Of a DNA stretch of 64,000 nt, positions 1 to 7,779 are shown in pieces (position 1 is the first letter of the stretch; every line of letters starts with the position of its first letter). The translations under genes and the position numbers were made by a program. Source of the DNA: Halothiobacillus diazotrophicus. GTDB taxonomy: Bacteria > Pseudomonadota > Gammaproteobacteria > Halothiobacillales > Halothiobacillaceae. Below the pieces are notes generated by a model that ran no database searches, was not told the origin of the DNA, and saw nothing but the letters and a program-made list of their open reading frames with translations. The DNA is taken from contig NZ_CP016027.1 in assembly GCF_001663815.1 (NCBI RefSeq), forward strand, positions 744,001-808,000, in the 5' to 3' direction.

Positions 1-2352
1 AGGCACGCCGGCGATGTCCTGTTTCCAGTCGGCGGCGCGCAGAATCATGCCGATATGAAACTCATCCCCGGGGCGATACAGGCCGCGGTCGGAAAACAGA
101 TAGGCACTGAGTTCGCCCGCGCTCTGGGCATTGGGCGCCCCGCCGATATCAAATCGGCTGTAATTGAGTTGCCGATCGGTGGCCCCGATGGGCAGGAACG
201 AAAAGTCGGTATCCGTCGCGTCCGTCCCTGACGGGGAGGAGGCGTTGCCCGGCGTTGCCTCAGCCGGGGTGTGAACCGGGGTGTCCGCATGAGTGACGGT
301 AAACATCACGGGTTTGAGCTCACGCTGGAACCCCTTGAGCGAGGCAAAATGCACATGGCCGTCGGCACCCGTCGTCTCGGCCAGCAGGGTCTGGCCATTT
401 TCCGCGATCACCTTGACGACCGCATGATCGACCGGCCGCCCGGTATGAATGGATTGCACGAATACGTCATAACTGCCGTCCAGGGATCGCTTGACCAACA
501 GCCCGAGATCCGTGACCACGATCAACCGGGCATCCTGGGTGTCACTCTGGGATGCGCCCTGGTAGTACCCACCCTGTTCGGCACTGAACGGACTCTCGTC
601 ATCGCTGCCGAGCGCCCCCGAGTCACTCGTCGATCGCGGATCCCAGGGGGACAGTCGGACCAGGAACACCCCCCGCCTGGCGGTGGCCTCGCCCGCCTTG
701 CCCGTGCCCAGGAAGCGGCTCAGATCGACCCCCGCGTATACCGCCTTGGTCGGGTCCTGATCCGGCAGGGGTTGGGTTTCCACAAAGCGCGTGGTGATGT
801 GGTCGGGGCCGATGGACAACAGCGGATGGGAGAAATCTCCCTGATTGAACGCCACGAGATGCTGGATCTGGTGGGGCAGGATCTGCGCAATACCCACCCG
901 CATCCCCGGGACGTTACGCGCCACCACGGACAGCCGGTGATCGCCGGTCATCGACAGCAACGATCCCTGCCCGAGGAATTTCAGCATCTGGGGATAATCG
1001 GGCACCGACAGCACGGACCCTTGGGATTTACCCAGCAGATACCCGCCGAAACTGCTCAACCCCTTGTCGATCTGGACATAGATCAGGCGCCCCGGCTCTG
1101 CAGAGAACGTCAGACCATGAACCTCGTCGGCGTCCCGCTCCGAAGGCTGCATCGTGAGAGGTAGCGGCTCGGCCTTGGCCAACACCTGCTGACTGACGAT
1201 CCCGGTGTACCAATCGTGATGGTCATGGCGCTTCGGCAACAGCCAGGCGTGGACCTTCCCCGTAAGCTCCTTGGCGGTGACCGGCGCGGAGGTGGATACG
1301 ATCAGCGTCTGAACAGGCTCATGCTCGGCGTTGTCGACCAGTTGGATCGACACATCGCTAAGCGCCAGGGAGTACAGACCGGGAATCAGCGCCATCCCAC
1401 TCAGGGGGTTTTGCGCCCCCGGCCCGCCCCGGCTGCTCTTCACCCCCTTGGCGATCGTGGCCCGCAGGCGTTGCTCATCCAGGGGCACGCCCAACGGACC
1501 GGAATGGACGTAGGCATTCAGATGACGCAGGTCATAGGTGATCGTAAACGATTCCGGACGTCCGGGATTTCCCTTGGCATCCAGCATCGTCAGCTTCACG
1601 GCGCGCTCGAAAGAGGTCGGGTCAACCGGATAGGTGAACTGAACCCCAAACAGAGCCGATTTCTTGAGCGGGTCCTGCGGGTCCTGATAGAAGGACTGAT
1701 CCGTGAGGGTCATGGCAAAGGGCGCGGTGTCGAACGTCAGTTGCGTCTCGGCCAGTCGCGTGCCCGGGGTGACGGCGGTACGGGGATCCAGTGTCAGCGT
1801 ATAGGGCTGCCCTACCGGCCAATCCACCGCCGGGGTGAAGACAAGCTGGCGATCGGTGGCCCAGCGCCAACTGCCCGCCATTCTGGGTTCAAGGGTGATC
1901 CCGGCATGAACCGGCTTGCCGACCAGGGCAATGGGCGCCACCGAGGCGGAAAAATCCAGGGTCAGGGGATGAATGACCATCGGCGTCTGGGTGTAGTCCG
2001 TCGCCGCCGGAGCCGTCAATTGCACGGCAACCCTGGGGGGCTCCACCGGCTTGGGCCGATTCTGATACCAATGATAGCCCCAGCCAGCAGCTGCACCGAG
2101 CAAAACCACCGAGAGCAAACTGCCGACAACCCGCCGTGGATGCCGGCGCATGTACGCCAAGGTGACGTTTGGCCAGGTCGGCGGCTGCCACTGGACTTGC
2201 CCGATACAGCGTCTCAGGCCGATCTTCAGATGAGCGCCGATCCCACCCAGAACGCGACGGAACCGGCCAGGCACACCGGGGGAAGGCTCAGCGGGTTCGG
2301 TGCCATCCGGAGGGGTAGCCGGGTCAGCGGGCGGGTGGTTGGTCTCGTCCAT
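1..2352 (-). CDS. Bacterial alpha-2-macroglobulin family protein, 3' part outside window
   Basis: The reading frame is open from its ATG to the window edge and gives 784 residues, about the N-terminal half of a protein of this family. The protein would act in the periplasm as a protease trap, often beside a PBP1C-type transglycosylase. After a Pro-rich cytoplasmic leader (about residues 1-55) there is one membrane segment (VVGSLLSVVLLGAAAGWGYH, about 68-87). Beta-rich macroglobulin repeats follow, including the typical stretch around SRFLGTGKAGEATARRGVF and a domain with the phrase DGHVHFASLKGF. I see no lipobox, so it appears anchored by a helix rather than by lipid as in E. coli YfhM. The bait region and any thioester CxEQ motif lie beyond the edge. 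Long frames on the other strand here are antisense shadows. Confidence 0.85.
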   Translation of the reverse strand, partial: MDETNHPPADPATPPDGTEPAEPSPGVPGRFRRVLGGIGAHLKIGLRRCIGQVQWQPPTWPNVTLAYMRRHPRRVVGSLLSVVLLGAAAGWGYHWYQNRPKPVEPPRVAVQLTAPAATDYTQTPMVIHPLTLDFSASVAPIALVGKPVHAGITLEPRMAGSWRWATDRQLVFTPAVDWPVGQPYTLTLDPRTAVTPGTRLAETQLTFDTAPFAMTLTDQSFYQDPQDPLKKSALFGVQFTYPVDPTSFERAVKLTMLDAKGNPGRPESFTITYDLRHLNAYVHSGPLGVPLDEQRLRATIAKGVKSSRGGPGAQNPLSGMALIPGLYSLALSDVSIQLVDNAEHEPVQTLIVSTSAPVTAKELTGKVHAWLLPKRHDHHDWYTGIVSQQVLAKAEPLPLTMQPSERDADEVHGLTFSAEPGRLIYVQIDKGLSSFGGYLLGKSQGSVLSVPDYPQMLKFLGQGSLLSMTGDHRLSVVARNVPGMRVGIAQILPHQIQHLVAFNQGDFSHPLLSIGPDHITTRFVETQPLPDQDPTKAVYAGVDLSRFLGTGKAGEATARRGVFLVRLSPWDPRSTSDSGALGSDDESPFSAEQGGYYQGASQSDTQDARLIVVTDLGLLVKRSLDGSYDVFVQSIHTGRPVDHAVVKVIAENGQTLLAETTGADGHVHFASLKGFQRELKPVMFTVTHADTPVHTPAEATPGNASSPSGTDATDTDFSFLPIGATDRQLNYSRFDIGGAPNAQSAGELSAYLFSDRGLYRPGDEFHIGMILRAADWKQDIAGVP

Positions 2353-2463
2353 GATCCAATCCTGAAAGTTGGGGTGCCTGAGGCAAAGCCGGAGACTGAA
2401 AGTCAAACCGATTACTGGCGCATCCTAGCATGGAAACTCAGTGGGATTTCATGACAGAAATGC

Positions 2464-2487
2464 AAAAACCCCGGAGGGGGCCGGGGT
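2464..2487 (-). terminator. Rho-independent terminator of the Old Yellow Enzyme gene
   Basis: On the minus strand the sequence reads ACCCCGG-CCCCCT-CCGGGGT followed by a T run. This is a perfect 7-bp stem with a 6-base loop, about 47 bases after the oxidoreductase stop codon. Confidence 0.8.
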
Positions 2488-2533
2488 GCATCAACCTAGC
2501 GAGGCGGTGCCATCCGGTAGCCGCCCCAACGCC

Positions 2534-3643
2534 TCAAGTCGCGGAATGGGAATGGGTATAAAGCACGGGATAATCCGTGTACCCGTGTTCCCCGCCACCA
2601 TAGAACGTACTGGAATCCGGCACGTTCCATGGCGCGTCCTGCTCGATACGGGCCACCAGATCCGGGTTGGCGATCATCGGCTTGCCGAACGCGACCGCAT
2701 CGGCATGTCCCTCGGTGACGACCTTTTCTGCTGAAGACTGATCGTAGCCGTAATTGACCATCAGCTTGCCGGACCACAAGGGGCGCAGGCTATTGAGATC
2801 GAAGGCGGGGCCGGCCGCCCCGGGCTGATCGACGCCCATGCCGGCAATGTGCAGGTAGGCCAGCGGATAGGCATTCACCTGTTCCACGACATAGCTGAAC
2901 GTGGCCTTCGGGTTGCTATCGCTCATGCCGTTCGCCGGCTGCAGTGGGGAAATTCGCAGTCCGGTGCGCTCAGCCCCCACTGCCGCCGTCACGGCGTCGA
3001 CCACTTCCATCAGCAGACGCGCACGGTTCTCCAGGCTACCACCGTACTGATCGGTGCGCTTATTGCTGCCGTCGCGCAGAAACTGATCCAGCAGGTAGCC
3101 GTTCGCACCGTGGATTTCAACACCGTCGAAACCGGCCGCCATGGCGTTCTTCGCCCCTTGGACATAAGCGGCGACGATACCGGGAATTTCTGCAGTTTCG
3201 AGAGCACGTGGCGTCTCGTAGGGCTTTTTCGCCCCAGAGGGGGTATACCCCTCGCCCGGGATGGCCATGGCGGACGGCGCAACGGGCAGGGCCTGGTTGG
3301 GCTGGAACTCGGAATGGGACACGCGACCGACGTGCCAGAGCTGCAGCACCATCTTGCCGCCGGCCTGATGGACTGCGTCGGTGATCTTGCGCCAACCGGC
3401 AATCTGTTCGTCCGAATGGATGCCGGGCGTGCTGGGATACCCCTGCCCTTCCGGCATGATTTGCGAGGCCTCGCTGATGATCAGCCCGACCGAAGCCCGC
3501 TGACGGTAGTATTCGACCATAAGGTCGGTAGGCACGTTGCCCGCCCCGGCCCGGCATCGTGTGAGCGGCGCCATGACAACCCGGTTTGCCACCGGTATGG
3601 CGCCAAAGGAAGTCGGTTGCAGCAGAATGGAATCGGCACTCAT
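2534..3643 (-). CDS. NADH:flavin oxidoreductase, Old Yellow Enzyme family (NemA-like)
   Basis: This 369-residue protein is an FMN-dependent ene-reductase that reduces activated alkenes, quinones, maleimides or nitro compounds with NAD(P)H. It shows the full OYE barrel: the N-terminal FMN stretch (NRVVMAPLTRCRA), LQLWHVGRVSH, the substrate-binding HGANGYLLDQFL in which His and Asn bind the ligand, and the C-terminal phosphate-binding AFGKPMIANPDLV. Length matches the family. The start was chosen at the ATG preceded by AGGAGCAACTC; an upstream in-frame start ten codons earlier lacks a ribosome site. It stands alone with its own terminator. The physiological substrate cannot be read from sequence. 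Confidence 0.92.
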   Translation of the reverse strand: MSADSILLQPTSFGAIPVANRVVMAPLTRCRAGAGNVPTDLMVEYYRQRASVGLIISEASQIMPEGQGYPSTPGIHSDEQIAGWRKITDAVHQAGGKMVLQLWHVGRVSHSEFQPNQALPVAPSAMAIPGEGYTPSGAKKPYETPRALETAEIPGIVAAYVQGAKNAMAAGFDGVEIHGANGYLLDQFLRDGSNKRTDQYGGSLENRARLLMEVVDAVTAAVGAERTGLRISPLQPANGMSDSNPKATFSYVVEQVNAYPLAYLHIAGMGVDQPGAAGPAFDLNSLRPLWSGKLMVNYGYDQSSAEKVVTEGHADAVAFGKPMIANPDLVARIEQDAPWNVPDSSTFYGGGEHGYTDYPVLYTHSHSAT

Positions 3644-3824
3644 GAGTTGCTCCTGATCTCGGTGAATCGACATAGGGAAGGATTTGGCCGAACGAATAAA
3701 GATTTGACCAAACCAGTTCGGCGAATAAATTAATAGCCTACTATTGGATCATTTGCCGCGACTGTCAATGTTCTTGCCGATAGCCTGCACCAATTGAGTA
3801 GCCTGGCAAGTCCCGGATCGGGGA

Positions 3825-4166
3825 TCACTGGATCTGGCGCGCCTGAGCCAATACCCAGGGATGGACAACCACCGCCCAGATGGGGGTATGACCTTCCGCC
3901 CAGGTTCCGGCGGTCTTCGTGTCCAACAGGCCGAATTGTGCCTTTTGCATCCACGATTCGACGAGGGACTTGTTATCATCGGCAACCGCAACGGCCACAT
4001 CGACGAGGTCGAGTGCCGGATCGACGAGCACGACCTGCCCCCGGGCAAACAGGGGCGCCAGTTCCCGCCACTCGATCCGGGCGGTCTGCCCGGCAAACAA
4101 GGACCAGCGCTCTTCGGGCGTCAGGTCATCGGGAGAAAGATCGTCGGGGAATAGTTCGTTTGTCAT
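3825..4166 (-). CDS. DUF2288 family protein
   Basis: A 113-residue, acidic, soluble protein recognised as DUF2288 by the stretches LTPEERWSLFAGQTARIEW, FARGQVVLVDPALDLVDVA and the C-terminal WAVVVHPWVLAQ. The family is small, widespread in Gammaproteobacteria and cyanobacteria, and has no established function. There is no signal peptide or membrane segment. It is transcribed divergently from the cupin gene and does not obviously share an operon with the oxidoreductase, from which it is separated by about 180 bases. Confidence 0.8.
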   Translation of the reverse strand: MTNELFPDDLSPDDLTPEERWSLFAGQTARIEWRELAPLFARGQVVLVDPALDLVDVAVAVADDNKSLVESWMQKAQFGLLDTKTAGTWAEGHTPIWAVVVHPWVLAQARQIQ

Positions 4167-4252
4167 GGCTGATACTTACGAAATTGGCACGTGTCGGCGC
4201 AGTCGTCACGAAGGAACGTTCGCCGGGTTGTCCCGACGAATGAATGAAATTC

Positions 4253-4316
4253 ACCTGGAAAATGCACCTGGAAAATGTACCAGGAAAATGCACCAGGAAA
4301 ATCAACCAGGAACCGC
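4253..4316. repeat. 13-bp tandem repeat, about 4.8 copies
   Basis: Four consecutive 13-base units (ACCTGGAAAATGC, ACCTGGAAAATGT, ACCAGGAAAATGC, ACCAGGAAAATCA) are followed by a partial fifth. The first three units each contain AGGA- or TGGA-AAATG, so each brings an ATG. Because 13 is not a multiple of three, these ATGs (4262, 4275, 4288) fall in all three frames. The array lies at the 5' end of the cupin gene. Confidence 0.85.
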
Positions 4317-4356
4317 ACCACCCGTGGCTGAAAGAAAACGCACCAAGACTCGCTCG

Positions 4357-4746
4357 ATGCCGGACCGGCAATCCTACCTCAATCATCGCATGGAAGCCGA
4401 GACAATCGATCATGGAAACGGAATCATCGAACGTTGTCTGATGGTTCCCGAACGACATGCCATCACGCATTGCCGATTGACCGAACTCGTCATCGAGCCG
4501 GACCGCATCGCGAACTGGCCGGAGGGGGCGACCGACAGCGAAAGAATCTGGCACGTGATCGATGGTGCAGGCCTGATGACTCGTGACACGGATCAGTTCG
4601 CGATTGTCCCCGGGGACGTCATTCACATCGCACGGGGCATCGCGCATCAAGTCCACAGTAGGGGGCAGCGGCCATTACAGCTATTATGTGTGACCTGCCC
4701 GACCGGCGATCAACCTGCCGCTCCATCTGCGTCATCCCCAAACTAA
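4357..4746 (+). CDS. Small cupin-domain protein
   Basis: The 129 residues form a single cupin_2 barrel. The stretch ERIWHVIDGAGLMTRDTDQFAIVPGDVIHIARGIAHQVHS holds both cupin motifs, with His and Glu in the first half and the final His of AHQVH as likely metal ligands. Function is unknown; such proteins are usually sugar- or small-molecule-binding or dioxygenase-like. The start is uncertain. In-frame ATGs exist at 4240, upstream of the 13-bp repeat array, at 4288 inside it, and at 4357 and 4390; none has a convincing ribosome site. The frame continues through the repeat, so an N-terminal extension of 23-39 residues is possible. Confidence 0.65.
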   Translation: MPDRQSYLNHRMEAETIDHGNGIIERCLMVPERHAITHCRLTELVIEPDRIANWPEGATDSERIWHVIDGAGLMTRDTDQFAIVPGDVIHIARGIAHQVHSRGQRPLQLLCVTCPTGDQPAAPSASSPN

Positions 4747-4759
4747 CTTTCGGACTCCT

Positions 4760-4957
4760 ATGCGCATACAACGATCCACCTACGAATTCCTGCTTGTCAG
4801 CGCCATTCTCGGCAGCATCGTGCTCTTCACGGCCTTTCTCGGCTATGGGGCCGGCGTGTTGGCAATCCTGTTCTGGATCACGTTCCTGCTGATCCGCCTG
4901 AAGCGCGGGAACCGGAACAAGCCCGCCGAGAGCCGCGTATCCGACTCAGAGACCTGA
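4760..4957 (+). CDS. Small two-helix membrane protein
   Basis: This 65-residue protein has two closely spaced hydrophobic segments (about residues 10-28 and 30-46) followed by a basic and polar tail rich in Arg, Lys and Asn, which would lie in the cytoplasm. It begins 13 bases after the cupin stop codon, so the two genes are probably co-transcribed. Its last 12 bases overlap the 3' end of the convergent PAS gene. I do not recognise a family. The composition and operon position support it as real, but the ribosome site is weak. Confidence 0.5.
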   Translation: MRIQRSTYEFLLVSAILGSIVLFTAFLGYGAGVLAILFWITFLLIRLKRGNRNKPAESRVSDSET

Positions 4958-5473
4958 CAGAACGTACTGCGTCAGATCGGTATAGGGCGTCCGCTTGTGC
5001 AGGTAATTGCCCAACCAGTCCTTGCCGGCCACACACTGATCCTTCCGTGGATACTTGGCCTCGACCTGATTGAGTTGATCGTAGATATCCGTCCATTCAG
5101 GAATCCGCTCACGCAGCGGCGCGCGGCGCACCGAACTGAATCCGTCGAGCATCTTGTCCGAGCCGTAATGAGGCGCGATATAGGCGATAACCCAATAATT
5201 ATCCCCGTTTTTCGCCCGGTTGTTGACGTAGCCGTAGAATTCCCGCTCGGCCTTGATGGTTTCCCACATCACGTAGTAGATCGTCCGCGGTATCTGAGGA
5301 TGACGCAACAGCGAATGCGGCGCACCGACCAGTTCCTCGCGACTGTAGCCTGAAACTTCGGTCAACGTGCGGTTGACGAAAGTAATCACGCCACGCAGGT
5401 CCGTCCGGGATTGAATCGTTTGCGTTGGACGCAACACGTATTCGTTGCCAGAAAGAAACCGATCCATCCTCAT
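4946..5473 (-). CDS. Stand-alone PAS-domain protein, Aer-like
   Basis: The 175 residues contain one PAS_3 domain close to that of the aerotaxis receptor Aer: TDLRGVITFVNRTLTEVSGY, then LVGAPHSLLRHPQIPRTIYYVMW and NNRAKNGDNYWVIA. In Aer this domain binds FAD and senses redox state. There is no HAMP, methyl-accepting, GGDEF or kinase domain and no membrane segment, so the output must come from a partner. About 50 residues follow the PAS core. The ATG is preceded by GAGGTAACTCT. Its target is unknown; an energy-sensing partner for a chemoreceptor or cyclase elsewhere is plausible. Confidence 0.85.
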   Translation of the reverse strand: MRMDRFLSGNEYVLRPTQTIQSRTDLRGVITFVNRTLTEVSGYSREELVGAPHSLLRHPQIPRTIYYVMWETIKAEREFYGYVNNRAKNGDNYWVIAYIAPHYGSDKMLDGFSSVRRAPLRERIPEWTDIYDQLNQVEAKYPRKDQCVAGKDWLGNYLHKRTPYTDLTQYVLSGL

Positions 5474-5607
5474 AGAGTTACCTCACAATCGCCATGGGTG
5501 TCGTCCATCAACCCGCAGCACGTACCAAAGGCACGATGGGCAGGGTATATCGAACAGGGGAAACAACAGGCATCGTCCGTCTGCCGGCACGGCTGACGGG
5601 CTCAGCG

Positions 5608-6381
5608 TCAGGGCGGGGCCGCTTCACCTGCGTGGGCCAGAATGGAACGCACGCGTTCCAGATCTGCCGGGGTGTCCACGCCCGCATGGGGAATCTGCTC
5701 GGCAACCGCAATGGCGATACGCTCCCCCATGGACAGGGCACGCAGTTGCTCCAGCTTTTCCAGCGACTCCAGACGGCTCATCGGGCAGCGTGTAAACCGG
5801 CGCAGGAACCCCGCCCGATAGGCATACAGGCCAAGATGCCGGTAACCCAGCACCGTCCCTGTTTCAATCTGTGCATCCCGATCATGGGGAATCGGTGCCC
5901 GGGAAAAGTACAGTGCCTCACCCGCATCGTTCGCCACCACCTTGACGGCAGAGGGATCGAGAAACTCCTCGCGCACAGTGATCGGAACCATCAGGGTCGA
6001 GAGCGCGGCATTCGGATGCTCCGCCAGCAGGCGAGCCACCTGACGCAGCAGCTCCGGCGCCATCAAGGGCTCGTCCCCCTGAAGATTCACGACGATGGTG
6101 TCATCCGGAATGCCCAACTGATCCACGACCTCCGCCAGACGGTCGGTTCCGGATTGATGATGATCGCCTGTCAATACCGCCCGAGCACCGAAGCCTTCGG
6201 CGGCGGTCCTCAACTGCTCGTCATCCGTGGCAATCACGATCTCATCCGAGCCGCAAGCCAGCGCACAATCGTGAACCCACGCCAACATCGGTCGACCATG
6301 GATATCTGCCAGGGGTTTTCCGGGCAGACGAGTCGAACTCATCCGGGCCGGGATGATGACGCAGAACGGCGGGTGACTCAT
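5608..6381 (-). CDS. kdsB: 3-deoxy-manno-octulosonate cytidylyltransferase (CMP-Kdo synthetase)
   Basis: This enzyme activates Kdo with CTP to CMP-Kdo for lipid A core assembly in the cytoplasm. The 257-residue protein shows the nucleotide-binding N-terminus ([20 protein letters not shown]), the [11 protein letters not shown] signature and the later [14 protein letters not shown] motif, all typical of KdsB. Its ATG overlaps the stop codon of the upstream Trm112-like gene in an ATGA arrangement, so the two are translationally coupled. It ends a block of lipid A genes with lpxK and msbA. Confidence 0.97.
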   Translation of the reverse strand: MSHPPFCVIIPARMSSTRLPGKPLADIHGRPMLAWVHDCALACGSDEIVIATDDEQLRTAAEGFGARAVLTGDHHQSGTDRLAEVVDQLGIPDDTIVVNLQGDEPLMAPELLRQVARLLAEHPNAALSTLMVPITVREEFLDPSAVKVVANDAGEALYFSRAPIPHDRDAQIETGTVLGYRHLGLYAYRAGFLRRFTRCPMSRLESLEKLEQLRALSMGERIAIAVAEQIPHAGVDTPADLERVRSILAHAGEAAPP

Positions 6382-6596
6382 GAGGTGGCGGTATCCGCCG
6401 GATGTGCAGCCCGCAAGGTTTCGTATTCGTCATTCGACAAGGTACGTGCATCGGATTCGAGCATGACCGGAATATCGTCGCGAATCGGGTAGGCCAGGCG
6501 GGCGGACAGGGAAATCAGTTCCTGCTTTTCCTTGTCGTAGATCAACGGCCCTTTGGTGACGGGGCAAACCAAGATTTCAAGCAAACGCTTGTCCAT
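6378..6596 (-). CDS. Trm112-like small protein (YcaR/UPF0434 type)
   Basis: The 72 residues start with the family signature [17 protein letters not shown] and continue with [20 protein letters not shown]. In E. coli the homologue YcaR also lies between lpxK and kdsB. The family resembles the zinc-binding activator Trm112, but here only one Cys remains of the usual cluster (VCPVT), so metal binding is doubtful. The start was chosen at the ATG that opens the conserved MDKRLLEIL; a longer in-frame version would run back toward lpxK and is not conserved in character. It overlaps kdsB by four bases. Confidence 0.9.
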   Translation of the reverse strand: MDKRLLEILVCPVTKGPLIYDKEKQELISLSARLAYPIRDDIPVMLESDARTLSNDEYETLRAAHPADTATS

Positions 6597-6735
6597 ACCT
6601 AAACTCCAGTCTGATTGATCGGTGGCTGACAGCCAGAAGATACAGCATATCTGCCGGGCCGACGCGCCAATCAAAACCCTGTCACCATCAGGGTATATTA
6701 GCATTTGCTGAAGAATAGCAAATCGGCCTGAGCGG

Positions 6736-7779
6736 TTAAATCTTTTTTTCCCGGACAGCGCCCGGCGTAATCCGAACGGCTTCAAGACGCGACATAATTG
6801 CCTCGATCAACCCCTCACCGAGCAGCATGGATCCCGACACAGCAAACACCTGTCCCGGTTGGTTATGCCATGCGGGCTTGTTCTGTCGCCATTTCACAGC
6901 ATCCTTATCCGTCATGACCACCGGCATTCCCGAACGACGCAGGTAGCTCAGTAATCCGGGCGGCGTTGGCTGGTGATCATCCAGTGGGAATCGCTTGATC
7001 CGCGCGCCATGGCTCTGCAAGGCTTCAAAAAAACGCTCGGGATGCCCGATACCCGCCAGGGCCTGCAATGTATCTCCCTGATGCGCATTCAGAAAATCCG
7101 CCAGGGGGTACTCCTGTCCGTCGTACAAATCCTGAACCGAGGTCAGCACGAATCGTACGGACCATTGACCCGGTTCGAAGGTCTCGCCGTTCACGACCAC
7201 GAAGTCCATGTCGGACAGGGCCGAGAGTGGCTCACGCAACGGTCCGGCGGGCAGGCAGAAACCATTGCCGAAACGACGGTCGCCATCGATAACGGCCATC
7301 TGGATCGCCCTGCCCAACCGATGATGCTGAAGCCCATCGTCACTCAGGATCAACTCAACCTCGGGATATCGCGCCCGCAATTGCTGCGCGGCACGCACCC
7401 GATCGGGATGCACCATCACCGGCAAGCCCGTTCTTTCATGAATCAACCAGGGTTCGTCGCCCACATCGGCAGCACCCTGGGCTTCCGTCACGTCGCGGGG
7501 TTCCACGCCGATCTGGACGCCGTAACCGCGGCTAATCACCCCTACCCGGTAACCCCGTTCCGTCAGAAGACGCGCCAAGGCGATGAGAATCGGCGTTTTT
7601 CCGGTACCACCCACCGTCAGATTACCGATGACGAATACCGGTCGGTCAACGCAAAAGACACCCCGCCTGCGCCCGGCTCGGGCACGCCGCCGGCGGGCAA
7701 TCCAGCAGACCAGCAGGGCGAACGGCAACAGGAAAAAGCTTCGAATCGCCTTTCGCTGCCAGAACTCGGGGTAGCGCAT
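6736..7779 (-). CDS. lpxK: Tetraacyldisaccharide 4'-kinase
   Basis: LpxK phosphorylates the 4' position of the lipid A disaccharide at the inner membrane. The 347 residues match the family length. An N-terminal hydrophobic anchor ([14 protein letters not shown], about 15-28) precedes the Walker A loop [12 protein letters not shown] (about 52-63). Further family motifs are VISRGYGV and the Walker-B-like [15 protein letters not shown]. The start codon directly abuts the msbA stop codon, so lipid A flippase and kinase are made from one message. Confidence 0.97.
   Translation of the reverse strand: MRYPEFWQRKAIRSFFLLPFALLVCWIARRRRARAGRRRGVFCVDRPVFVIGNLTVGGTGKTPILIALARLLTERGYRVGVISRGYGVQIGVEPRDVTEAQGAADVGDEPWLIHERTGLPVMVHPDRVRAAQQLRARYPEVELILSDDGLQHHRLGRAIQMAVIDGDRRFGNGFCLPAGPLREPLSALSDMDFVVVNGETFEPGQWSVRFVLTSVQDLYDGQEYPLADFLNAHQGDTLQALAGIGHPERFFEALQSHGARIKRFPLDDHQPTPPGLLSYLRRSGMPVVMTDKDAVKWRQNKPAWHNQPGQVFAVSGSMLLGEGLIEAIMSRLEAVRITPGAVREKKI

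Noticed and set aside
271-2454. Two long plus-strand frames (297 and 412 residues)
   Set aside because: They are Arg/Gly/His-rich antisense shadows of the alpha-2-macroglobulin gene, whose own frame is open to the window edge and shows family motifs.
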